In this document: positions 11,091 to 23,153 of the stretch, piece by piece
Layout: each line of letters starts with the position of its first letter
Numbering within the stretch: the first letter of the stretch is position 1
From: Begonia masoniana
Lineage: Eukaryota; Streptophyta; Magnoliopsida; Cucurbitales; Begoniaceae
Assembly (NCBI GenBank): GCA_022432975.1
Contig: CM039514.1
Location: 13,314,810-13,378,809 of the forward strand
Length of the DNA stretch: 64,000 nt
Reading direction: 5' to 3'
The notes under the pieces: model-generated
The model's database searches: none
What the model saw: the letters and a program-made list of their open reading frames with translations, nothing else
What the model was told of the DNA's origin: nothing
Position numbers and translations under genes: made by a program

Positions 11091-14000
11091 ATGTCTAAAC
11101 GACCGGGAAGACCAAGGGTACCCAGAGAGATGCCCAACTTGAGAGCTGAGGAAGATCCTAGCGTGATTATGCAGCTGACAGATCTGGTACGTCAGCAGTC
11201 CGATCAGTTAGGAGTGCTGTTGAACCGAGAGGTACAGGGAAGTGCCAACTCGAGTTCTAGCAATGAACATTCTGAAGATAGATTCAGGAGATTACGACCA
11301 CCCACATTTGATGGACAGTCATCTGATCCAGTTATTGCTGAAGGATGGCTTAGAAAGATTGAGAGTATGTTTAGGTGTGCCAACATTAGAGAAGGAGACA
11401 AGGTCACGTTGGCAACATTTCATTTGGCTGGTGAAGCTCAACTCTGGTGGGAGACAATAGAGACCACCACTGATGTTTTGGCGATGCCTTGGTCACAATT
11501 CAAGGACGTCTTCTATGAGAAGTATTTTAACAGCACTGTCCAAACTGCAAAGAAGTTGGAATTTCTGAACTTGAAGCAGACAGGGTCTGTGGCCGAGTAC
11601 AGTAGGCAATTTGAGTCCCTGTCCAGGTTTGTTGGACATTTTGCTCTCAGGGACGAGGATAAGGTGTTCAAATTTGAGCATGGGCTGAAGCCGAAAATTT
11701 ATCGGGGAGTTAAATTTTGTGGCATTAAAGGCTTGACATTCAGTGAAGTTGTGTCCACTGCTCTGGAAGTGGAAGAAGCTGAAAAGAAGTGTGCTGGACC
11801 AAAGGAAGCCCCACAAAAGTTTATCCAGCCACCCCAACAAAGAGGAATGAAGAGGCCTATTGAGGGCCAAAATAGCCAAAGAACAGGAAGGAAAATACAG
11901 AATGCCAGGAAATTTCCCCAGTGTCCCAAGTGTTTGAAGAACCACCCGGGCGAGTGCAGGTTGGGCTTTGGGAAGTGTTTCAACTGTGAGGAGGTTGGAC
12001 ACACGATCAGAGAATGCCCGAAGCCTAAAATCACCAGATGCTACAATTGTAACAAGGTTGGCCATATTAGCAGAGACTACCCAGCTTCTAAAAGTGGCCC
12101 TGCCATGATCAAACCGAGGATATTCTCCATGATGGAGTCGGGTGAGGAACAGCCCGCTGTTGTGTCAGGTACTATATTGATCAACTATGTGCCTGCTTTT
12201 ACCTTATTAGATTCTGGTGCAACTCATTCATTTATAGCATCTGCATTTGCTGTTAAATTAGATGTATAGTTTACCCCTTCCATGCATGTGTTTAATGTTG
12301 CATTACCCTCTGGTGAACACATGCACTCTAACCAAGTGATACTTGACAGTGATGTGTTAGTAGGGAACATAAATCTACCTGCTGATCTCATTATTATGGA
12401 TATAATGGGGTTTGATGTAATCCTAGGGATGGACTGGTTCTTTAAGCACTACGCCACAATTGATTGTAGGACTGGAATAGTTAGTTTCGTATACCTTTCA
12501 AGCTTCAAGGAAGTGTAAGGAAATATCTGTGATGACTTCTATTAACACTAGACCTTCCCCATGTGGAGAGTATTCGTGCTTCTTAGCTAGCTTTTTAGAC
12601 ACACAACTTGTAGGGGAGGCAAATTCACAAAATATCTTAGTTGTCCAAGACTATCCTGAAGTATTCTTAGATGACCTTCCTGGTTTTCCGCTAGATAGGG
12701 AAATTGAATTTGTTGTAGATGTTTACCCCGGCACTGAGCCTGTGTCTAAAAATCCATATAGATTAGCACCAAAAGAACTTAAAGAATTAAAGAAGCAGTT
12801 AGAGGATCTGTTGGAGAAAGGGTTCATACATCCTAGCTTTTCACCATGGGGTGCACCTGTCCTTTTTGTCAAAAAGAAGGATGGATCGATGCGGATGTGC
12901 ATTGATTATCGAGGATTGAATATGCTAACTGTCAAGACAAATATCCATTGCCAAGGATTGACGATTTATTCGACCAACTTAATGGTGCAAGAGTTTTCTC
13001 TAAAATTGACCTAAGGTCAGGTTACTATCAATTGAAAGTTAAATCTGAAGATATCCCAAAGCTTGCCTTTCGCACAAGGTACGGACATTATGAGTTTTTG
13101 GTTATGTCCTTTAGATTGACAAATGCACCAGCAGCCTTCATGGATCTTATGAATAGGGTGTTTCATGAGTATTTGGACAAGTTTGTCATTGTGTTTATAG
13201 ATGACATTTTAATCTATTCACGTACTAAGAACGAGCATGCAAGGCATTTGAGTTTGGTGTTAGGAACACTTAGACAGCACCAACTTTATGCTAAGTTTTC
13301 CAAATGTGAGTTTTGGCTAGACAAAGTTCACTTCCTTGGTCATGTGATCTCTGGTGATGGAATATTTGTCGACCCAGCCAAGGTTCAAGCAGTCAAGGAG
13401 TGGCCCCAACCGAAGAATGCTGCAGATATTCGGAGTTTCCTTGGACTTGCAGGATATTACAGGAAGTTTATTGAAGGATTCTCAAAGATTGCAACACCCC
13501 TCACTCGGTTAACCAGGAAGAATGTGAAGTATGTGTGGACTGAGGATTGTGAGCATAGTTTTCAGACTTTGAAACAGAAACTGACCAATGCTCCAATTTT
13601 GACCCCTCCTGTTGATGATGGTAAATTTAGCATTTACTGTGATGCATCCAAGATTAGACTTGGCTATGTCTTGATGCAAGAGGGAAAGGTAATAGCTTAT
13701 GCCTCTAGACAGTTGAAAACACATGAGAAGAATTACCCTACACATGACTTGGAATTAGCTGCAGTAGTATTCGCACTTAAGATTTGGAGGCACTACCTGT
13801 ATGGACAAACTTGTGATATATTCTCGGACCATAAAAGTCTAAAATACATCTTCACACAGAAGGAATTAAACATGAGGCAACGTCGATGGTTGGAATTTGT
13901 AAAGGATTATGATTTTAAGATTAAATACCATCCCGGCAGAGCAAATGTTGTGGCTGATGCCTTGAGTAGAGTGACAACTTCAGCCTCAGCCTTGATTCTT

Positions 14001-15530
14001 GACGTGCCATTAGCTTTAGAGACCGAATTCCAAAGGTTTAATTTAGAAGCAGTGCACAGTGTGTCAGCCATGCTGACTTCAATATCCTTAAGACCTACCA
14101 TTCTTGAAAGAATAAAGGAAGGCCAGGTAAATGATGTAGAGTGCAACAAGTACAAGTTAAGCATGGATTCTACGGACAAATCAGATTTTAACTATTATGC
14201 TGATGGAATCCTTAAGTTTAGAAATAGATGGTTTGTTCCTGCCATAAAAGAACTTTGAGATGAAATTCTTTCTGAAGCACATTCTTCTAGATTCTCTGTT
14301 CACCCTGGGAGTACAAAGATGTAGAAGGATCTTAAACAGCATTATTGGTGGCCAAGTATGAAAAAGAGTGGGGCAGAGTATGTAGGATCATGTTTGTGTT
14401 GTCAGCAGGTTAAAGCTGAGCATCAGAGACCTGCAGGAACATTACAACCCTTACTAGTTCCTGAATGGAAATGGGAACAAATAACGATGGACTTTGTTGT
14501 GGGATTGCCTAGAACAGCAAAGGGACATGATGCAATCTGGGTGATAGTTGATCGATTAACTAAATCTACCCACTTTTTGCCATTAAGGATGACATACTCG
14601 ATGGATCAACTTGCTGATTTGTATGTGCAAGAGATTGTTAGGTTACATTGAGTTCCAGGTACCATAGTTTCAGACCGAGATTCTCGATTCACATCTAAGT
14701 TTTGGAAAAGTTTGCACAAGGCTATGGGAACACAGCTCAACTTTAGCACAGCCTTTCACCCTCAAACTGATGGACAATCCGAGAGAACTATTCAGACATT
14801 AGAAGATATGCTCCGTGCATGTGTCTTAGATTTTCATTGATCTTGGAGTAAATACTTGTCATTAGTGGAGTTTTCCTATAATAACAGTTTTCAGGCAACA
14901 ATAGGAATGACACCTTATGAAGCCTTGTATGGACGAAAATGTAGATCTCCTTTGTACTGGGATAAAGTTGGTGAAGTACAGTTGCTTGGTCCTGATATTG
15001 TGCAACAAACTGTTGAGAAGGTTGCCCTCATCCGCCAGAGGATCTTAACAGCTCAAAGTCAACAGAAAAGCTATGCCGACAGAAGACGCGGAGAATTAGA
15101 TTTTGAAGTAGGCGATGAAGTTTACCTCAAGGTAACAGCATTTAAAGGAGTTGTGAGATTCGGGAAGAGAGGCAAGTTGAACCCCAGATTTATTGGACCA
15201 TTCACTATTCTGAAGAGAATTGGGAGAGAAACTTATCAGTTGCAGCTACCGGCTTCTATGGAGGGGATACACAGTGTGTTCCATGTTTCTATGTTGAAGA
15301 AGTGCATAAGGGATCAATATCAAATTGTGGAACAGCAGAACATTGAAATTCAACCTACTCTTACTTACGAAGAGAAACCAATAAGGATCTTAGACTTCGC
15401 AGTGAAGGTATTACGCAACAAAGAGGTTCTACTAGTGAAAGTCTTATGGCACAACCAGAACATAGAGGAGACAACCTGGGAGCGCCAGTAAGACATGATG
15501 GACCAACATCCAGAATTATTCTGGTACTAA
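11091..15530 (+). pseudogene. E2 gag-pol polyprotein, broken
   Basis: Gag opens at 11091 and runs to a stop at 12267-12269 in the early protease region, where E1 and E3 have arginine. The first CCHC knuckle is intact ([14 protein letters not shown]); the second has lost its last cysteine ([14 protein letters not shown]). The protease keeps DSGATHS. A frameshift lies near 12490 and another near 12940 just before RT. RT (FIDDILIYS near 13200), RNase H and integrase are recognisable between 12948 and 15491 but carry stops at 14256-14258, 14321-14323, 14649-14651, about 14838 and 15489-15491. The C-terminal chromodomain-like stretch is present up to the normal stop at 15528-15530. Many independent lesions show long decay. 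Confidence 0.93.
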
Positions 15531-15551
15531 ATTTTGAGGATAAAATTCTTT

Positions 15552-15565
15552 TAAGGAGGGTAGAT
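15552..15565 (+). other. E2 polypurine tract
   Basis: TAAGGAGGGTAGAT abuts the 3' LTR at 15566. Confidence 0.8.
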
Positions 15566-18500
15566 TGTAACACCCGGTTCTATAGAACTAATTATTTAAT
15601 CTTTTAATTAATGGTACACTTTACATGGCAATAATAAATGTAGGGTTAATGAATGACTAAGCAAGGGTATAAAAGTAATTGGAAATTTAAAAGTGGATAA
15701 CGTATTTAAGGAAAGAGATTTTGGATTTAATGAACTGTAGCCGCCACCATTCCCCCACTTTTTTCTCTTTCGGTCTTTAGCTCAAGCAGCAGAGCTCTCT
15801 AGGCGATTCTTCTACTTGAATCTTCTCCAAACTAGGTGAGTCTTACTTCGATTTCTTGCTGTACTAGTAACTATCGATGATTGGAGAGCGTATAAGTATG
15901 AGTTTTGTGAATGCCGTATGGGTAAGCTAGTTTGGGTTTTGTGGTAAATCGGGAATGTACAATGAACTAAGCTTCCAAACTAGTTTTCCTAGATTTCTGG
16001 ATAGATTAGAATAAGGCTTAGTAGAAATCTGATTAATATTCTGTTTATGACTTAGGTGAACAAAACTTCTGAAGTAATTTGAAACCGAGCATTTCCAGGA
16101 GAGCCAGGTAAGTGAAGTATGCTTGTGCCTTCGGGCCTACATCACAAAATAGTAGGATCATGTATGCTTGATTGTGTTTGTATGTCATGCATCATATTTT
16201 GAAAATATACGAAAAATGAATTTACATGAAATGGCATGGCAAGGAATGAACAGATTGTAACAGTTGTTAAGTGAACTAATCAGCCCCTTAATCAAGTGAG
16301 ATAATGTATGACTTTGGGGAAAGTGATCCAAACCCCAATTTCATAGGGGGATCTGAACAGTTTGTTAAGGGAACTAGTCCGCCCCTTAATCGAGAGAGAG
16401 GACGTATGACTTTGGGAGAAGTGATCCAACTCCTAATTTCACAGGGGGATCAGATCAGAAACAAATGCGTATGCAACTGAGATGAGAAAGTAGAAATTTG
16501 TATGCTTAGGAATTTTGTTTAGCATTTCATTCATTACTGCTTTACTTACTTAGCATTAGGCTAATAGATGAGTTTTGTGATGTAGGTGAAGAAGCCTCAG
16601 AAGGTGTGTTCTCTGAGCATGTTGAGGACTAGGCAGGTTGGGGGAGCACTTCAATGCTACGGATTGGTGATTCTGATGAGGCGGTTTAACTGGTGTCAGT
16701 AGATGAGAAGGTTTAGTGAATCATGATTCGATTTAAATATATTGGGAGTTTTAGTGACAGTTGTAGTTTTTGGATACAATTTGAAGCTTATTCTAATAAT
16801 GATACCCTGTTAGTTCTTTTTAAAGTAGCCTTTACCAAATTTTGGAGTAATACACGAATTTAAGTATTTTTGAATGATTTTTAGTAAAATGCTTAGGTTC
16901 CTTGGTAGTCGGAATTCTCTGTGTTTAGAGTGAAATTTGGTGCTGTGCTGAGTTATTGTTCTGTTGTCTGTCAGAAGAAGTTGTCTACCGATAGATGTTA
17001 GATGGGTAAATTGTCCGGCTGACGTCATCGGAAGATGTCTTCAGTAAAAGCCATCGGAAGATGCCTTCAGTAAAAGCCATCGGATGACGCCTTCAGTAAA
17101 AGCCATCGGATGACGCCTTCAGTAAAAGCCATCGGATGACGTCTTCAGTAAAAGCCATCGGATGACGTCTTCAGTAAAAGCCATCGGATGACGTCTTCAG
17201 TAAAAGCCATCGGATGACGTCTTCAGTAAAAGCCATCGGATGACGTCTTCAGTAAAAGCCATCGGATGACGTCTTCAGTAAAAGCCATCGGATGACGTCT
17301 TCAGTAAAAGCCATCGGATGACGTCTTCAGTAAAAGCCATCGGATGACGTCTTCAGTAAAAGCCATCGGATGACGTCTTCAGTAAAAGCCATCGGATGAC
17401 GTCTTCAGTAAAAGCCATCGGATGACGTCTTCAGTAAAAGCCATCGGATGACGTCTTCAGTAAAAGCCATCGGATGACGCCTTCAGTAAAAGCCATCGGA
17501 TGACGCCTTCAGTAAAAGCCATCGGATGACGTCTTCAGTAAAAGCCATCGGATGACGTCTTCAGTAAAAGCCATCGGATGACGTCTTCAGTAAAAGCCAT
17601 CGGATGACGCCTTCAGTAAAAGCCATCGGATGACGTCTTCAGTAAAAGCCATCGGATGACGTCTTCAGTAAAAGCCATCGGATGACGTCTTCAGTAAAAG
17701 CCATCGGATGACGTCTTCAGTAAAAGCCATCGGATGACGCCTTCAGTAAAAGCCATCGGATGACGTCTTCAGTAAAAGCCATCGGATGACGTCTTCAGTA
17801 AAAGCCATCGGATGACGTCTTCAGTAAAAGCCATCGGATGACGTCTTCAGTAAAAGCCATCGGATGACGTCTTCAGTAAAAGCCATCGGATGACGTCTTC
17901 AGTAAAAGCCATCGGATGACGCCTTCAGTAAAAGCCATCGGATGACGTCTTCAGTAAAAGCCATCGGATGACGCCTTCAGTAAAAGCCATCGGATGACGT
18001 CTTCAGTAAAAGCCATCGGATGACGTCTTCAGTAAAAGCCATCGGATGACGCCTTCAGTAAAAGCCATCGGATGACGTCTTCAGTAAAAGCCATCGGATG
18101 ACGCCTTCAGTAAAAGCCATCGGATGACGTCTTCAGTAAAAGCCATCGGATGACGCCTTCAGTAAAAGCCATCGGATGACGTCTTCAGTAAAAGCCATCG
18201 GATGACGTCTTCAGTAAAAGCCATCGGATGACGCCTTCAGTAAAAGCCATCGGATGACGTCTTCAGTAAAAGCCATCGGATGACGTCTTCAGTAAAAGCC
18301 ATCGGATGACGCCTTCAGTAAAAGCCATCGGATGACGCCTTCAGTAAAAGCCATCGGATGACGCCTTCAGTAAAAGCCATCGGATGACGCCTTCAGTAAA
18401 AGCCATCGGATGACGCCTTCAGTAAAAGCCATCGGATGACGTCTTCAGTAAAAGCCATCGGATGACGCCTTCAGTAAAAGCCATCGGATGACGTCTTCAG

Positions 18501-18881
18501 TAAAAGCCATCGGATGACGTCTTCAGTAAAAGCCATCGGATGACGTCTTCAGTAAAAGCCATCGGATGATGTAGGCAGTAATTTGTCGTTTAGTGATCGG
18601 ATGATGTGCTCTGTTTTGTTTTGTGATTAAAAGACTTTCTTTTGTCGTTTAGTGACCGGACGACTTGATTAGTTTTCTCTTTGTCATTCAACCAACTGCT
18701 TTGAATATTTTAAGTATTTAATCAAGATTGTTTTTATATGATGATTTTTCCGCTGCAAGATTTAACGTTTCAAGAGTCAAACCTTGATCATCAAATAAAA
18801 TTTTAAAGTTTTTACAAAGTCTCATAGTTCGGTTCAGTAGTATGTGTAACAAACCGGGTTTATATAATTCGGAGCGTTACA
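15566..18881 (+). repeat. E2 3' LTR (3316 bp), expanded
   Basis: Same termini as the 5' LTR apart from GGAGCGTTACA at the end. The internal 26-bp array has grown to 59 units, and the 175 bp that follow the array in the 5' LTR (10439-10613) are missing. Confidence 0.95.
17027..18560 (+). repeat. 59-copy 26-bp satellite array inside LTR
   Basis: 1534 bp, exactly 59 x 26. The first two units carry GAAGATG; from the third on nearly all read ATCGGATGACG followed by TC or CC. Variation is mostly a T/C choice at one base of each unit, with runs of the C form near the right end. Each TGACG core contains a CpG. Confidence 0.96.
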
Positions 18882-18886
18882 TTACG
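18882..18886. other. E2 target-site duplication, right (TTACG)
   Basis: Exact copy of 8851-8855. Confidence 0.92.
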
Positions 18887-18946
18887 AGTACAGTTTAGTA
18901 TGTTAAACCCTATGTAATCAAATAAACTATATAATCAAACTATCAT

Positions 18947-19507
18947 TAGGGGTGGGCACGGGTCGGTTCAGTCCGGTCCCGAGCCCGGACCGAAATCGGT
19001 TCGAAAGGTTTCAAGATTTTAATCCCGAAACTAGTCCAAGCGGAACCGGGATTGGATCAAAATTTTTCGTCCGGTCTCGGGTCGGTCTCGGTATCGCCCA
19101 AGGTATTTTTTTTTTTTAACAAAAAAATTACGAAAAATGATAAAATTTTAAAAAATGATAAATATAACAAAATAAATACAAGTATGTCACATACAAACTA
19201 AAAGTCTAAATCTAACTATCAAACATTTAAATGAAAAAAATACTACTTCCAAAATAAATCTAAGTATGTCATATACAGACTAAAAGTCTAAATTAAACTA
19301 TCAAATATTAAAATGTAATCTAAAAAACTAAATACAATATAAAAAAAAATTCAACTATGTAATATACAAACTAAATGCAACTATCAAATATTAAAATGCA
19401 AGCTAAGAAACTAAAATCAACATCCAAAATTTATTCAAATACTTTAAAACTTAAAAGTACAATCTAAATAATAAATCTAAGTACATAGTCAATTTCATTG
19501 TAGCAAC
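18947..19507 (+). mobile_element. hAT-like transposon fragment (tentative)
   Basis: Starts near TAGGGGTGGGCAC followed by a C/G-rich GGTCGG/GGACCGA stretch, a pattern typical of plant hAT ends, then about 400 bp of AT-rich repeats with CTAAAAGTCTAAAT-like phrases. There is no transposase frame. A part (about 19340-19485) is repeated at about 61905-62030. Confidence 0.4.
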
Positions 19508-19512
19508 CAAAC

Positions 19513-20085
19513 TGTAACACTCGAGATTTTTGGCACTACAGTTTTTATTTTATGCTCAGAAATGGGGAAGGGGAAAAATTAAGGCCGTTTATGAGCGGAA
19601 AATTTTGTTAGAACCCTAGGAATTATTTGGGATGTTTAGTAAGATAAGAAAATTTTGATGAATCCAAACTCATAGGTTAAATAGCAAATTATGTATAAGA
19701 TTAAGTGAAGGGAAAAAGGGTAATTAGAATCCCTCCATCACCCTTCTCTTCCTCCCTCATTTGTTTTCCTTCAGAGAACGCAACTTCTCTGCGTTCTCTC
19801 TTCTAGGCGATGAAGCTTCACGCCGACGCCGACGAAGGAGCTCCTCCTCTCCTCCGTTTCTTCCGTTTTCTCCATTAAAGGTCATCTTCTACGTTAGTTA
19901 ACGAGTTTAGGTTAGTTATTCATTAGTTTCGTTGAAGTTATAAGGTTAGAGTTTTCGTCAATTTTATACGAAATCATATTAGGATATTATTTAAGGGTTT
20001 GAATGGATAAATTAAGGAATAACTAAGCTCGTTCGACGAAAAATGGAAATTCGATCAAAAATTGGCACTAATTAAGGCACCTACA
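19513..20085 (+). repeat. E6 left LTR, 5' fragment
   Basis: Matches 50616-51240 of the right LTR, including the ATTATTTGGGATGTTTAGT stretch. The match stops at CACCTACA, after which unrelated pol-3' sequence begins. Confidence 0.8.
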
Positions 20086-20086
20086 G

Positions 20087-20281
20087 CAAGACCTTGAGAT
20101 TCATCCTACCCTTGCCTATGAAGAGAAACCAGTAAGGATCTTAGATTATGCAGTGAAGATATTGCGCAACAAGGAAGTTCCATTGGTGAAGGTATTGTGG
20201 CGTAACCAGAATATTGAGGAGACAACTTGGGAGCGCCAGCAAGACATGATGGACCAACATCCAGAATTATTCAGGTACTGA
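20087..20281 (+). pseudogene. Pol C-terminal fragment, chromodomain-like
   Basis: 64 residues and a stop, in frame and free of lesions. It corresponds to the end of the E3 polyprotein: a YEEKPVRILDYAVK segment, the [11 protein letters not shown] strand, then ETTWER and PELF. In chromoviruses this region resembles a chromodomain and is thought to guide integration to heterochromatin. It lacks any upstream coding sequence, so it cannot act alone. Confidence 0.85.
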
Positions 20282-20316
20282 ATTTTGAGGATAAAATTCT
20301 TTTAAGGAGGGTAGAT

Positions 20317-22573
20317 TGTAACACCCGGTTTCTATTAACCGATTTACCTTTTTGAGAATGCTTTAAAATTTAAATTTGGGTGATTTAGTGATTAGGTTAA
20401 TAAGTGAATGAGTAAGGACAAGATGGTAAATTGCAATTTATTGTGGATAATGTATTTAAGGGAGGGTTTAATGAGGTTTAGCCGCCATTGTCCCCTCATT
20501 TTTCCTTTCTCGGTATTCAGCTCAAGCTCATCAAAGCTCCAGGCGATTTTCCCTCCGACTTCTCCAGTGATTTCTTCGATTTAGGTGAGTTCCTTCACTT
20601 TTCCTTACGACTTGACAGTTAGATAACAGAGGGAGTGCAATGTATGTGTTTTTAGGAGTGTTGTGAATGTGTGTAGTTTCGGGTTTAGTGCAGAATCAGG
20701 GATGTACGAAGATCTGAGCTTCCAAACTAATTTCCTTAGACTCCTAGGTAGTTTAGAATGAAGTTTGACTAATACACTGTCTACGATTTTAGGTTTGAGC
20801 AGAACCCGAAGTGGTTAGCAACCAAACATTTCCCAAGGAATCCAGGTAAGTAAAGTATGTGTGTGCCTTCGCGCCTACATCACAAAACATTAGGATTATG
20901 CATTGTGCGAATGAGTTTGTATGACATGCATCATGTTTTTATGAAAGATTACGAAAATGAATTTTCATGTAAAGAATGGTAAGGCATGAACCGAATGTGA
21001 CAGAATAGCTATTAAGGGAAGTCATCCGCCTCTTAATCGAGTAGAGGATGTAGAACATTGGGAGAATTGATCTCACTCCCAAGGGAACTGAGGGATCAGA
21101 ATAGCTACTAAGGGAATTCATCCGCCCCTTAATCGAGTAGAGGATGTAGAACATTGAGAGAACTGATCCCACTCCCAAGGGAACCGAGGGATCAGATCAG
21201 TAAATGAACGAATGTACAACTGAGATGAGAAAGTAAAAACTGCATGTTTAGGTTTTATGTTTCAGCATATCATTTCATTATTGCTTTGCTTGCTTAGCAT
21301 TAGGCTAATAGATGAGTTTTGTGATGTAGGTGTTGAGGTTACTGCAGGTGATTTCCCTGAGTTCACAAATGCATAGATGATGTTGGAGGAGCGCATTCAG
21401 GGCACGACTTGGTAAATTGATGAGGCGGTTTAACCAGTGTGTTGTACATGTGCATTGTAATGAAAAACTGGATAGCTGAGTTGTGTTTGAGTTTCGTTGA
21501 CAGAATCAACTTTTAATGTCCTGATCTTAGGTTTGAAAACTCTCTGGTTCAGTCGACAATGTTTTCACTTAAGTATGTTGAGTCTTATGACAATAATAGT
21601 TTTCAACGTTTTGAAATCTTCTGATAATAGTACCTTGCTGATTTAGCATTGGTTTTTACTAGATTTGAGTAATGTAGGGATTTGGAGTCGTTTTCGAAAG
21701 GTTTCATTGAAGTGAATAAGTCCCTTCGTAGTAGAGTTATTTTTGTATAGAGTATGAACTGTAAAAAATAAAATTGCTCTGTTTTCTACCGGCAGTGGTA
21801 GTCTATCGATAGAAGACATCTTTTTTTTATCGGTAGAAGATGGTTGTTTTCTACCGATAGGAGTAGCGTGTTAAATCTATCGGATGGTGTAGTTTATTTC
21901 ATCGGTAGAAAGTTTAGACTTTTGTCGTTAGCGATCGGTGGATGTCGAGTACTATAGTTATCGGAAGATGTAGGAAATGATTTTGTCGTTTAGTGATCGG
22001 TGGACATTGTGTATTATGTCTATCGGAAGATACGGGAAGATTTTTGTCGTTTAGTGACTGACCAATGTATTCTGTTTGTTTTGTTTTGTGAGTAAAATCT
22101 TTTGTCGTCTTATGGTCGGCAGAGGCTAGATGAATGAATCATCCGGCTGACATAATCGGTAGATGTAGTAGCGAAACTTATCGTTTTGCAATGGGCTGAA
22201 GCTGGAAGAATGATCCTCCGGCTGACGTCATCGGTAGAGATCCTTCAGTTTTATTTATGCCCTCTTGTTGACTTTGTTCTGCGGCAGACGAGTTTGACTT
22301 TTGCAACTTTCAAAGTATTTCGCGATTTAAACCTTATTCCTTTTGGGCGAATGTTCCCTAACATCTCAATTGATTATTCAAACATTGTTCTTTAGTTTTG
22401 TTTAACTCTATTTTTGTTCAAATGATTTCCGCTGCAAGTATTTAAACGTTTTGAAGTTTTAGAAAATGTGAAATTTAGACTTTCGAGCGAAATTTTAAAT
22501 TTGGTCCAAAGTTTCTTAGTCAAGTTCGAGTTTATGAGTAACAAACTGGGTTCGGAAAACTCGGGGCGTTACA
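20317..22573 (+). repeat. LTR of truncated element (2257 bp)
   Basis: Bounded by TGTAACACCC and GGGGCGTTACA. It shares the E1/E2/E3 leader layout: donor 20585, acceptor 20791-20792, micro-exon 20793-20845, second intron 20846-21339. Hairpin units TTAAGGG/CTTAA and TTGGGAG/CTCCCAA lie at about 21013-21180. TGACGTCATCGG occurs near 22224. Confidence 0.9.
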
Positions 22574-22868
22574 GAAACTCAATAAACTACTAGTTAGCAA
22601 GTATTTGGTTATGTAGCAGATGATATGGCAATATAATACTGATATAAGGAATTAGATGAGAAATTTTGGAAGAGCTTCTTCACCTATGTACTTAGCGTAC
22701 ATTTATTTGGAAGCATGGATGGGGCAGCTCGAGGTTTAAATGGCGTGCGTTTAAGGAGTTATGGCATCAAAGAGAGATCGGATAATTTTGAAGGTTGATA
22801 GTATAACGGGTTTAATTGAGAGCAAGGGTCTATGAATAACAAGATATAGAAACACTAAGTTAAGAACA
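22574..22868 (+). other. E6 internal region, left part; no gene
   Basis: AT-rich non-coding sequence. It continues at 49611 when E4 and its GAACA duplication are removed. The last five bases (22864-22868) are the E4 target duplication. Confidence 0.55.
22864..22868. other. E4 target-site duplication, left (GAACA)
   Basis: GAACA is repeated at 49606-49610, which proves that 28708-30649, 39546-39739 and 49221-49605 are one LTR split by insertions. Confidence 0.93.
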
Positions 22869-23117
22869 TGTAACACCCGAGATTTTTAAAGGAAAATTTG
22901 AGAGAAAATAAAATAATAATAAATAGGTTGTTTTAATTAATTTAAAAGAAAGGTGAATGGTTTTAGGTTCGGGTATTTCTTGTGAAATTAAGCTGTGGGT
23001 TATAATTTAAGAACGGGATTTAACGGAATTACGTAAGTTCAAACATGTGAGGGCAAATTAGTAATTTAGCTTAAAAATTAAGTTAAATGAAATAAATAAA
23101 AAAAATAAATATTTTTT

Positions 23118-23124
23118 TATATAG
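23118..23124 (+). promoter_or_regulatory. TATA box of E4 5' LTR
   Basis: TATATAG lies about 250 bp into the LTR, in an AT-rich stretch that ends sharply at a GC-rich leader. The 3' LTR keeps it at 28958-28964. Confidence 0.5.
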
Positions 23125-23127
23125 AAA

Positions 23128-23153
23128 CAGAATGGCTTCGCGAGGAAGCCATT
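23128..23153 (+). other. Leader hairpin of E4 5' LTR
   Basis: AATGGCTTC pairs with GAAGCCATT across a 5-nt loop. In the 3' LTR (28968-28996) the stem is a perfect 12 bp. Related hairpins occur at the same place in S3 and E7. Confidence 0.6.

Larger units (their letters stand above)
8856..18881 (+). mobile_element. E2: decayed Ty3/gypsy chromovirus with expanded 3' LTR
   Basis: The structure is complete: 5' LTR 8856-10934, primer site 10938, broken gag-pol 11091-15530, polypurine tract about 15552-15565, 3' LTR 15566-18881, flanked by TTACG on both sides. The 3' LTR is 3316 bp against 2079 bp for the 5' LTR. The difference is almost exactly explained by 54 extra 26-bp repeats and loss of about 175 bp next to them. 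Confidence 0.95.
20086..22573 (+). mobile_element. Truncated Ty3/gypsy end: pol 3' tail plus 3' LTR
   Basis: Only the last 65 codons of a polyprotein, a polypurine tract and one LTR (20317-22573) remain. There is no 5' LTR, no primer site and no matching target duplication. The left edge joins E6 LTR sequence directly, so it is a deletion or recombination product. Confidence 0.85.

Noticed and set aside
17027..18560. Possible CRISPR array (regular 26-bp repeats)
   Set aside because: Units are contiguous with no unique spacers, sit inside a plant LTR and are absent in this number from the other LTR. It is a satellite-type tandem array.
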